DNA of 5,550 nt from a bacterium (GTDB lineage Bacteria; Actinomycetota; Acidimicrobiia; Acidimicrobiales; CATQHL01): assembly GCA_026713745.1 (NCBI GenBank), contig JAPONU010000058.1:1-5550 (forward strand). The letters run 5' to 3'. Both the position numbers and the translations under genes were made by a program. This document shows positions 1-4,724 of this stretch, one piece after another. Position 1 is the stretch's first letter. Every line of letters starts with the position of its first letter. The notes below the pieces were generated by a model, which worked only from the letters and a program-made list of their open reading frames with translations, did not search any database and had not been told where the DNA came from.

Positions 1-249
1 CGTCATGCGGACCTCGGTCCCGCACAAGGTGCAGCGGTAGGTGAGGCGCACCTTGCGCAACTCACCCGGCGGCGGAGGTTCGGGCTGCGGTTGCGCCAGT
101 ATCCGGAGGATCACGATTCCCACCCAGAGGATCGCCAAGCCCCCGAGGGCGGCTGCGAGCGCCTTCAGCACCGTCCCCACGGCACTCGCCAGCACGATCC
201 CGACGGCCACGAGGTCGACTGCGGCAGGTAGGTCGGCGGCGGCGCTCAT
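1..249 (-). CDS. Small membrane protein with C-terminal zinc-ribbon start (partial, cut by left edge)
   Basis: Reading leftward from an ATG at 249, 83 codons stay open to the window edge, so the C-terminus is missing. Residues 11-52 are strongly hydrophobic, enough for one long or two short membrane helices. A proline-rich linker follows (about residues 54-61), then a basic segment and YRCTLCGTEVRMT with Cys73 and Cys76, which looks like the first knuckle of a zinc ribbon; the second CxxC pair would lie outside the window. The ATG overlaps the thiolase stop as ATGA, so the two genes are probably cotranscribed and translationally coupled. I do not recognise a named family. The gene seems to be a membrane-anchored zinc-ribbon protein of the kind annotated as hypothetical in high-GC actinobacteria. 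The reading frame is well supported by composition and overlap; the function is unknown. Confidence 0.75.
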   Translation of the reverse strand, partial: MSAAADLPAAVDLVAVGIVLASAVGTVLKALAAALGGLAILWVGIVILRILAQPQPEPPPPGELRKVRLTYRCTLCGTEVRMT

Positions 250-1385
250 GTCTCCAACAGTACGGCCACGCCGTGCCCGTCGACAGCGTCACAGGCCGCC
301 AGGCCGTTGGCACCGCCTCCCAGTGACGCCAGCCCCCGCTCCAACCGCGCCAGTAGTCCCAGCCCTGTGGCGCCCTGCGGGTGGCCCAGCGCCAGGGAGC
401 CGCCGTCAGGGTTCAGGGCCTCGGCCAAGTCGGGGCAGCTGCTCTCCCAATGCGCGATCCCGGTGGCGAACAGCTCGGCGAGTTCGACACGGCGCACGTC
501 GCCCGCGGTGACGCCGGCGATCGCCAGGGCGCGCCGCGCCGCTGACGGCGACGATCCGCAACCCGCGCCGGGGTCACCCCCGACCGCCGCTTCGGCAACC
601 ACCCTGGCGACGGGTTCGAGACCCAGCCGGCGCGCCGCCGACGGCGATGCCACGACGGCCGCCGCAGCGCCGTCGGCCATGGGGGCCACGGTGGCCGCGG
701 TCAGGAGACCGCCACCGCTGTAGAGACCCTCGGCGAGCCCCCGAGCCTCCGTCTCGCCGGCACCAAGCAACTCGTCGCCGGCTGCGGTTTGCGACACACC
801 GCGGGTCGGGGGCAGCAGTTCGGCCGCCAGTCGCCCGGCCGTCTGCGCCTCCCGGGCGCGCCGGCGGCTGCGTTGCGCCAAGGATTCCAGCCGGTCCCTG
901 CCCACACCGTGGCGCTGCGCCCACTGCTCCGCCGCGGGACCCGGGGGCGGGAGTGCCTCGCCCTGGGTCGGCGGCAGGGGAAGACCGAAACCCCGATGAC
1001 TCATGTCGGCGCCGGCGGGGACCGTGCTCATCAACTCCACCCCGCCCACCAACACCACCCCGCAGCGGCCCGACCGCACCGCGTCGACCGCCCGAATCAG
1101 GGCCGTCAGAGAGGACGTGTCCCGCGTGCTCACCACCGAGGCCGGGGCTCCCTTTGAACATCCGGACGCACGGGCCGCGGCACCTGCCAGATTGCCCGCC
1201 TGCGCTCCCACGGGTGTCGCGCACCCCACCAGTACCTCGTCGACCGCCTCGGGGTCCGCGCCGCTCTCCGCCAGCACGGCGGCGAACGCCCCACCGAGCA
1301 GTTCAGCGGGGTGGCGCCGGGCGAAGCGACCGTGGCGGGCGCCGAACGGGGTGCGCCCCACCTGAACGATCAGCGCCTCGTGCAC
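246..1385 (-). CDS. Thiolase-family protein with the nucleophilic Cys replaced by Asp
   Basis: This 379-residue protein has the full-length thiolase fold (family usually about 390). It opens with the typical HEALIVQVGRTPFG strand. GGVELMS (114-120) ends the first catalytic block, DGAAA (238-242) matches the DGAaA motif, and NPDGG...LGHPQGATG (325-341) holds the catalytic His335. Normal thiolases join or split acyl-CoAs using a Cys nucleophile near residue 89. Aligning back from GGxExMS without gaps puts Asp89 at that site (TRDTSSLTA instead of xxCgSGlqA). The NEAF asparagine is also lost (ELAELFA, Ala303). Cys365 lies 30 residues after His335, the same spacing as the second catalytic Cys in Zoogloea thiolase, although the following loop is one residue longer. 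Classical thiolase chemistry is therefore unlikely; it may be a pseudoenzyme or catalyse another CoA-ester reaction. The GTG at 1385 places the start where the family begins. The downstream gene overlaps by 4 bp. Confidence 0.9.
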   Translation of the reverse strand: MHEALIVQVGRTPFGARHGRFARRHPAELLGGAFAAVLAESGADPEAVDEVLVGCATPVGAQAGNLAGAAARASGCSKGAPASVVSTRDTSSLTALIRAVDAVRSGRCGVVLVGGVELMSTVPAGADMSHRGFGLPLPPTQGEALPPPGPAAEQWAQRHGVGRDRLESLAQRSRRRAREAQTAGRLAAELLPPTRGVSQTAAGDELLGAGETEARGLAEGLYSGGGLLTAATVAPMADGAAAAVVASPSAARRLGLEPVARVVAEAAVGGDPGAGCGSSPSAARRALAIAGVTAGDVRRVELAELFATGIAHWESSCPDLAEALNPDGGSLALGHPQGATGLGLLARLERGLASLGGGANGLAACDAVDGHGVAVLLET

Positions 1386-1440
1386 GTCACCGGGCCCGGA
1401 GATGTCCCGCCGGCCGACCGGGACGCAGGGGTCGCCGCAC

Positions 1441-1446
1441 TAAGAT
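1441..1446 (+). promoter_or_regulatory. Candidate -10 element for the doxX-like gene
   Basis: TAAGAT matches the actinobacterial -10 consensus TANNNT and is one of the few AT-containing hexamers in this GC-rich spacer. It lies 79 bp before the doxX-like GTG, which would give an untranslated leader of roughly 70 nt. No recognisable -35 sits 16-18 bp upstream; that position overlaps the GTCCCG/CGGGAC dyad. Assigned by pattern only. Confidence 0.35.
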
Positions 1447-1453
1447 CGGCGAC

Positions 1454-1493
1454 CGCACGGGGAGCGGCTCGGGCGCAGGGAATCCCCCGTGCG
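1454..1493 (+). repeat. 9-bp stem in the doxX-like leader
   Basis: CGCACGGGG (1454-1462) is perfectly complementary to CCCCGTGCG (1485-1493), with a 22-nt loop. If transcription begins just after TAAGAT at 1441, this stem would fold near the 5' end of the mRNA, about 30 nt before the GTG at 1526. There is no U-tract after it, so it is not a classic intrinsic terminator. The right arm overlaps an alternative self-palindrome GTGCGCAC (1489-1496). Confidence 0.35.
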
Positions 1494-1525
1494 CACAGCG
1501 TCCGGCGTGGCTCGACGGGAGGGCA

Positions 1526-2032
1526 GTGGAAGTAGGCGATTGGGCACTGCTGCTCTTGCGGGTCGTGGTCGGTCTGACGCTAGCCGCCCACGGTTACAAC
1601 AAGTTCTTCGGCGGCGGGCGCATTGCGGGCACCGCGCGCTGGTTCGACAGCATCGGCATGAGGCCCGGCCGGCGCCACGCCACCCTGGCGGCCGGCGGCG
1701 AGATCGGTGCCGGTCTGGCGCTGGCCGCCGGGATCTTGACGGCGCCGGCAGCCGGCGGCTTCGTCGGGCTGATGGCGGTGGCGTTCTGGGTGGCGCACCG
1801 GAGCAAAGGGTTCTTCGTCATGAACGACGGCTGGGAATACACCGCCGTCCTCGCCACGGTGGCCGTTGCGGTCGCCATGGCGGGGCCGGGTGATATATCG
1901 GTGGACGCCGTCATCGGAATCGCCGACGTGCTCGACGGCTGGGTGGGGCTCGCCATCAGCGCCGGAGGTGGCCTCGGGGCCGCCACCCTGCTGCTTGCGG
2001 TGTTCTACCGCCCTCCCTCCCCTGACGCCTGA
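1526..2032 (+). CDS. DoxX-family integral membrane protein
   Basis: This 168-residue protein has four hydrophobic segments (about 6-24, 53-72, 75-92 and 105-120) and a further C-terminal one (about 139-161), consistent with the four-helix DoxX fold. Diagnostic blocks are LLLRVVVGLTLAAHGYNKFFGG (residues 8-30), the GTARWFDSIGMRPG stretch (35-48), GGEIGAGLALAAG (57-69) and GFFVMNDGWEYTAVL (95-109). DoxX relatives include the small subunit of thiosulfate:quinone oxidoreductase and many quinone-linked or uncharacterised membrane proteins; nothing here fixes the substrate. The GTG at 1526 was chosen because the family begins just before the first helix. The frame is open far upstream, but that part is an antisense shadow of the thiolase gene. 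GGGAGG (1517-1522) precedes the start with unusually short spacing (3 nt). An EamA transporter follows after 55 bp with no visible promoter between them, so cotranscription is likely. Confidence 0.85.
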   Translation: MEVGDWALLLLRVVVGLTLAAHGYNKFFGGGRIAGTARWFDSIGMRPGRRHATLAAGGEIGAGLALAAGILTAPAAGGFVGLMAVAFWVAHRSKGFFVMNDGWEYTAVLATVAVAVAMAGPGDISVDAVIGIADVLDGWVGLAISAGGGLGAATLLLAVFYRPPSPDA

Positions 2033-2087
2033 GCCGGCGAGACCTTCCGGGCGCCGCTGACCCTTCCGCAGCCGCACCAGAGTCACC

Positions 2088-2975
2088 TTGGCCTTCCTGC
2101 TCGGCGTCCTCGTCGCCGCCAGCATCGGCTCGGCGGACTTCCTCAGCGGGATCGTGGCACGCCGCATGCGCACGTCGGTGGTCGTGACGTACTCGCAACT
2201 GTGGGGCCTCGCCCCGCTGGGGATCTACATCGCCGCCAGCGACCGGACCCTCCCGCCGGCATGGGATCTCGTGCTGGGGGTCTTCGCCGGCTTCGGGCTG
2301 GTGGTGGGCATCGTCTGCCTGGTGCAGGGACTGGCGGTCGGACGCATGTCGGTGGTGGCACCCACCACCGCGGCCCTCGGAGCCACAGTGGGCGTGGTCT
2401 ACGGGTTCATAGTCGGCGAGCGCCCGGGGGCCGTCGCTGTGGTTGGAGTGGTCCTCGCGATCGCGGCCGTCGTGCTGATCGCCCGCGTCGCCGAGCATCA
2501 CGAGACGGACGTGGGTACCCCGCAGGCCCACGCCCGCAACACCATCGCCAGCCGTGGCCAGGAGATGATCCTGGCCACCGGGGCCGGCCTGACGCTGGGC
2601 GCCACACAGATCTTCTTCGCTGCCGCCAGCGAGGACGCCGGAATGTGGCCGGTGGCCTCCGGGCGCCTGACCGCCGGCGTCCTGGCCGGCGCGTTCGTCC
2701 TCTGGCGGCTCCGGACCGACGGGCGCCCGGCACCGCTCACCGCCGGGAATGCCCGCCTGCTGGCGGGCTACGCGCTGCTCGACACGCTGGGGACCTGCCT
2801 GCTTATCGAGGCGTTCCGCCAGGGGCTCGTGAGCCTCGTGGCCCCGGTTGCCGCGCTCTTCCCGGCGGCGACGGTGCTGTGGGCACGGCTGATCCTGCAT
2901 GACCGCATGAACCGCGGCCAGCTCGTGGGGTTCGGTCTCGCCGCCGCCGGGTTGGTGCTCATCGGACTGGGTTGA
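2088..2975 (+). CDS. EamA/DMT-superfamily transporter, paralogue 1
   Basis: This 295-residue protein is built from two tandem EamA repeats (about 3-132 and 158-294) rich in hydrophobic helices, consistent with the usual ten-helix drug/metabolite transporter fold. The family exports or imports small metabolites across the cytoplasmic membrane; the substrate cannot be read from sequence. Blocks shared with the two other transporters here include the N-terminal LLGxxVAxxxGxxD pattern, GxxxGRMSVVAP (81-92), GERPGAVAVVG (110-120) and LLIEAF (238-243). The TTG start is supported because it aligns with residue 1 of both paralogues, and an in-frame TGA lies 27 bp upstream (2058-2060). Only a weak AGAG precedes it. 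It lacks the TAGYCT element and short leader frame of its relatives, and its 55-bp upstream gap has no TA dinucleotide, so it probably depends on the doxX-like promoter. It is the most divergent of the three. Confidence 0.88.
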   Translation: MAFLLGVLVAASIGSADFLSGIVARRMRTSVVVTYSQLWGLAPLGIYIAASDRTLPPAWDLVLGVFAGFGLVVGIVCLVQGLAVGRMSVVAPTTAALGATVGVVYGFIVGERPGAVAVVGVVLAIAAVVLIARVAEHHETDVGTPQAHARNTIASRGQEMILATGAGLTLGATQIFFAAASEDAGMWPVASGRLTAGVLAGAFVLWRLRTDGRPAPLTAGNARLLAGYALLDTLGTCLLIEAFRQGLVSLVAPVAALFPAATVLWARLILHDRMNRGQLVGFGLAAAGLVLIGLG

Positions 2976-3005
2976 AGCTGTCCGGCCGCCGCATCCGGCG
3001 CTGAG

Positions 3006-3011
3006 TAGTCT
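3006..3011 (+). promoter_or_regulatory. Candidate leaderless -10 element upstream of transporter 2
   Basis: TAGTCT fits TANNNT and is followed after 6 nt (cgcccg) by ATG at 3018, the spacing expected when an actinobacterial transcript begins at its own start codon. The same arrangement recurs upstream of transporter 3 (TAGCCT, cgcctg, ATG at 4692). The shared 15-mer pattern TAGYCTCGCCYGATG is too specific to dismiss, although it may simply reflect common ancestry of the two genes. No clear -35 is visible. Confidence 0.5.
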
Positions 3012-3017
3012 CGCCCG

Positions 3018-3050
3018 ATGCACCCTTGGTCGGCCCAACGGGCCGGGTGA
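3018..3050 (+). CDS. Possible leader peptide (10 codons) before transporter 2
   Basis: ATG at 3018 opens the frame MHPWSAQRAG and stops at TGA 3048-3050. It lies in the same frame as the transporter, whose TTG begins 3 nt after the stop (TGAGTATTG). The ATG sits 6 nt after TAGTCT, so it would be the first codon of a leaderless mRNA. A 6-bp hairpin, CGGCCC AAC GGGCCG (3031-3045), lies at the end of the frame and abuts the GGGTGAG that could act as the ribosome site for the transporter; translating the leader would open it. The peptide sequence is not conserved with the equivalent one upstream of transporter 3, so any role would lie in the act of translation, not the product. Translation is unproven. 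Confidence 0.35.
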   Translation: MHPWSAQRAG

Positions 3051-3053
3051 GTA

Positions 3054-3935
3054 TTGGACGTTCTCCTCGGGCTGGCCGTGGCGGTGAGTCTGGGGATCGC
3101 CGACGTGACCGGCGGGGTGGCCGGCCGGCGCCTGGGCCCGCTACGCACCACCACGGGGGTCCACCTCACCGGTGCCGCGCTGATCGGCATCTACCTGCTC
3201 GCCACGATGCAGTCGCTCGGAGGTGCGCGCGAGATGCTCCTGTCGTTGGCAGCGGGCGCGATCATGACGTTCAGCGCGCTCTGCTTCTACGCAGGGCTGT
3301 CCTGGGGTCGCGTGGCGATCTTGTCGCCGGTCTCCTTCGCGACGATTGCCGGGTTGACCTTCACCGTCGGGTTGCTGCGCGGCGAGCGCCCCTCGCAGCT
3401 GGCCGTCGCCGGCGCGATCCTCATCATCCCGGCGGTCGTGATGGTCTCCCGCCCCGTCCGGACACCCCGCCCGTTCGACCGCAGAGACTCCGAACGGAGG
3501 CTGGGGCTCCACGGCGAGTTGGCGCTGTCGGTGTGCGCCGGCGGCGGCTTCGTGGCCTTCCAGATCGTGCTGCTGGAGATCGGGGTGGGGGACGGCCCGG
3601 CGCCGCTCCTCATCGTGCGCAGCGTGGGCGGCGTTCTGGGGCTCGCCGCCCTCGCCGTGATCCGCAGGAGGCCCCCCGCCGAGGCGGCCCCGGGCCCGCA
3701 GCGACGAGCGATCCTGCTGGTGGCTGCGGCGGGAGCACTGCTGATCGTGTCCCACGCGTTGCTGATCGAGGCCCTGGACCGGGGATTCCTCTCGGTCGTG
3801 GGCCCGATCACCGCTCTGACGCCCGCCTTCACCGTGCTCGGGGCACGCATTTTCCTGCGTGAGCACGTCAGCCGTCTCCAAGTGGCCGGCATGGCCGTCA
3901 TCATCGCCGGGTTGGTGCTGCTGGCGCTCGGCTAG
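3054..3935 (+). CDS. EamA/DMT-superfamily transporter, paralogue 2
   Basis: This 293-residue integral membrane protein has two EamA repeats (about 3-133 and 153-292) separated by a charged cytoplasmic-type linker (RPVRTPRPFDRRDSERR, 133-149). It is closely related to the truncated transporter at the right edge: by eye about half of aligned positions match, with identical blocks YAGLSWGR (79-86), LAVAG (116-120) and GPIT (250-253). The DMT superfamily carries small metabolites; no substrate can be assigned. TTG at 3054 is the only possible start, because an in-frame TGA ends 3 nt upstream, and it aligns exactly with the ATG of the relative. GGGTGAG just before it could be a weak ribosome site. 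A short leader frame and a -10-like TAGTCT precede it. It converges on the crcB pair with an 11-bp gap. Confidence 0.9.
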   Translation: MDVLLGLAVAVSLGIADVTGGVAGRRLGPLRTTTGVHLTGAALIGIYLLATMQSLGGAREMLLSLAAGAIMTFSALCFYAGLSWGRVAILSPVSFATIAGLTFTVGLLRGERPSQLAVAGAILIIPAVVMVSRPVRTPRPFDRRDSERRLGLHGELALSVCAGGGFVAFQIVLLEIGVGDGPAPLLIVRSVGGVLGLAALAVIRRRPPAEAAPGPQRRAILLVAAAGALLIVSHALLIEALDRGFLSVVGPITALTPAFTVLGARIFLREHVSRLQVAGMAVIIAGLVLLALG

Positions 3936-3946
3936 CCGCTGACCGC

Positions 3947-4279
3947 TCAGGTGACCGCCAGGATGCCGAGGTAAGCCGCCGCCGCCCCGCCGGCCAGCGA
4001 GGCGGCCGCGTAGCCCACCGCCCGCGGGCGGTTCCGGCGCCACAACTCGGTGGTCTCGACCGCCAAGGTGGAGAACGTCGTGAGAGAGCCGAGGGCACCG
4101 CTCGCCACGACCACCGTCGTCGCCTCGCCGGCGCCGGCGAGCAGCCCCAGGGCGAACGAGCCGATCACGTTGACCGCCAGCGTGCCGAACGGGAACGCCT
4201 CACGGTTGAGGCGCGCCGATGCCGCCACTCGCAGGAGGGTGGCGGCCCCGGCGGCGGCCAGGAACCCGACGGCCGTCAC
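3947..4279 (-). CDS. crcB: CrcB/FluC fluoride channel subunit, second of pair
   Basis: This 110-residue, four-helix membrane protein belongs to the CrcB/Fluc family, which forms antiparallel dimers exporting fluoride passively from the cytoplasm. Visible motifs are GAATLLR (11-17), FGTLAVNVIGS (31-41) with the conserved Asn37, and GALGSLTTFSTL (61-72) followed by Glu75. The second phenylalanine of the usual TTFSTF box is Leu72; the first, Phe69, is kept. GTG at 4279 was chosen because it starts just ahead of the first helix and overlaps the stop of the upstream crcB as GTGA, giving tight translational coupling. The frame extends further upstream, but that part is a shadow of the neighbouring crcB. 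Two adjacent crcB genes usually mean a heterodimeric channel. The gene converges on transporter 2, and no terminator with a T-tract is visible in the 11-bp gap. Confidence 0.92.
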   Translation of the reverse strand: MTAVGFLAAAGAATLLRVAASARLNREAFPFGTLAVNVIGSFALGLLAGAGEATTVVVASGALGSLTTFSTLAVETTELWRRNRPRAVGYAAASLAGGAAAAYLGILAVT

Positions 4280-4650
4280 GCGAACACCCGACGCAACCGG
4301 CGCCGCACCAAGCCCGCTGCGGTGGCCGCGGCGATCGCCGCGGCCAGCGAGATCGCGACATAACCCAGGCCCGTGCCGGGTTGGCCCGACTTGAGGTGCT
4401 CGGCGGTGATCAGGCTGAACGCCGAGAACGTGGTGAAGCTGCCGCAGAAGCCTGCTCCGGCGGCCCTGGCGAAGACGCTGCGGCCGGCGTCCGCCGCCAG
4501 CAACCAACCCAGAACCGCGCTGCCGGCGACGTTCACGATCAACGTCGCCCACGAGGTCGAGGCGCCGGGCCAGAGGTCGTGCACCCACCAGCGCAGCGCG
4601 GCCCCGGCCATCCCGCCGAGGGCGATCGCGGGGGTCGCCCGGAGGTCCAT
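4276..4650 (-). CDS. crcB: CrcB/FluC fluoride channel subunit, first of pair
   Basis: This 124-residue protein has four hydrophobic helices and the complete CrcB signature: GGMAGAALRWW (12-22), TLIVNVAGS (36-44) with Asn40, and GFCGSFTTFSAF (67-78) with both box phenylalanines, Phe75 and Phe78. The Thr between them is Ala77, and the Glu usually found three residues after the box is Ile81. The basic tail RRRLRRVFA fits a cytoplasmic end. ATG at 4650 was preferred over a farther in-frame start at 4710 because the family begins here and the extension would run through the promoter region shared with transporter 3. There is no clear Shine-Dalgarno, but a TACCTT hexamer 9 nt upstream suggests a nearly leaderless mRNA. 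It overlaps the second crcB by 4 bp. No fluoride riboswitch is evident in the short upstream space. Confidence 0.93.
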   Translation of the reverse strand: MDLRATPAIALGGMAGAALRWWVHDLWPGASTSWATLIVNVAGSAVLGWLLAADAGRSVFARAAGAGFCGSFTTFSAFSLITAEHLKSGQPGTGLGYVAISLAAAIAAATAAGLVRRRLRRVFA

Positions 4651-4658
4651 CGCCGCCG

Positions 4659-4664
4659 AAGGTA
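4659..4664 (-). promoter_or_regulatory. Candidate -10 element for the crcB pair
   Basis: Read on the minus strand, 4664 to 4659 is TACCTT, matching TANNNT, with 8 nt between it and the crcB ATG at 4650. Transcription would begin within a few nucleotides of the start codon, consistent with the absence of a ribosome-binding site and leaving no room for a riboswitch. It overlaps the left edge of the palindrome at 4662-4671. Confidence 0.4.
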
Positions 4665-4671
4665 GCGCTAC
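4662..4671. repeat. 10-bp palindrome between divergent promoters
   Basis: GTAGCGCTAC is a perfect palindrome lying between the candidate -10 of crcB (minus, 4664-4659) and that of transporter 3 (plus, 4680-4685). A repressor bound here would block both. It is not present upstream of transporter 2. It may be chance. Confidence 0.35.
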
Positions 4672-4679
4672 GACCGGAC

Positions 4680-4685
4680 TAGCCT
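4680..4685 (+). promoter_or_regulatory. Candidate leaderless -10 element upstream of transporter 3
   Basis: TAGCCT, followed by cgcctg and then ATG at 4692, repeats the arrangement at 3006-3020 with only two substitutions in 15 bases (TAGYCTCGCCYGATG). The hexamer fits TANNNT at the spacing of a leaderless start. No good -35 is visible; that position overlaps the crcB-side promoter. Confidence 0.5.
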
Positions 4686-4691
4686 CGCCTG

Positions 4692-4724
4692 ATGTCCCCC
4701 AGCGCCCCACGACGCCATCGCTGA
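4692..4724 (+). CDS. Possible leader peptide (10 codons) before transporter 3
   Basis: ATG at 4692 opens MSPSAPRRHR and ends at TGA 4722-4724, directly followed by the transporter ATG (TGAATG). Frame, length (10 codons plus stop) and position relative to the -10-like element all match the leader frame upstream of transporter 2. The transporter start has no Shine-Dalgarno, so reinitiation after the leader stop would be a plausible way to translate it. The two peptides share no obvious sequence beyond Met. Translation is unproven. Confidence 0.38.
   Translation: MSPSAPRRHR

Larger units (their letters stand above)
1386..1525. other. Divergent intergenic region between thiolase-like gene and doxX-like gene
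   Basis: This 140-bp stretch separates two divergently transcribed genes and should carry both promoters. It contains a perfect 10-bp palindrome CCGGGCCCGG (1390-1399) and an inverted repeat GTCCCG/CGGGAC (1404-1409 and 1419-1424) around an inner CGGCCG. It also holds a -10-like TAAGAT (1441-1446) on the plus strand and a 9-bp complementary pair (1454-1462 with 1485-1493). I see no convincing -10 hexamer for the minus-strand thiolase gene. At this GC content short palindromes are common, so the dyads are only candidates for operators. Confidence 0.5.

Noticed and set aside
647..1525. Upstream extension of the doxX-like frame
   Set aside because: The extension is antisense to the thiolase gene, is Pro/Arg-rich, and precedes the point where the DoxX family starts.
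1489..1893. Alternative plus-strand frame overlapping the doxX-like gene
   Set aside because: Arg/Gly-rich product without membrane segments; the neighbouring frame gives the recognisable DoxX protein.
2981..3003. Terminator after transporter 1
   Set aside because: The GC-rich CCGG-containing stretch does not form a convincing stem followed by T residues.
1956..3038. Long minus-strand open frame (360 codons) opposite transporter 1
   Set aside because: Its translation is rich in Gly, Arg, His and Gln without hydrophobic or domain structure, and the opposite strand encodes a clear EamA transporter. Long antisense frames are expected at this GC content.
3921..3961. Bidirectional terminator between transporter 2 and crcB
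   Set aside because: CTGGCG/CGCCAG (3921-3926 with 3956-3961) and the palindrome CGGCTAGCCG (3929-3938) are present, but the stem is short with a long loop and there is no T-tract on either strand.
3141..4043. Long minus-strand open frame (300 codons) opposite transporter 2
   Set aside because: Same low-complexity composition, runs across the 3' end of crcB in another frame, and lies opposite a well-supported transporter.
4280..4588. N-terminal extension of the second crcB
   Set aside because: It is a shifted-frame shadow of the first crcB; the GTG at 4279 overlapping the upstream stop gives a normal 110-residue subunit.
4651..4710. Alternative earlier start for the first crcB at 4710
   Set aside because: It would add 20 residues not typical of the family and run through the candidate promoters and palindrome.
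4651..4724. Fluoride riboswitch upstream of crcB
   Set aside because: The space is too short and mostly shared with the divergent promoter; I could not find the conserved fluoride aptamer core, and the candidate -10 leaves almost no leader.
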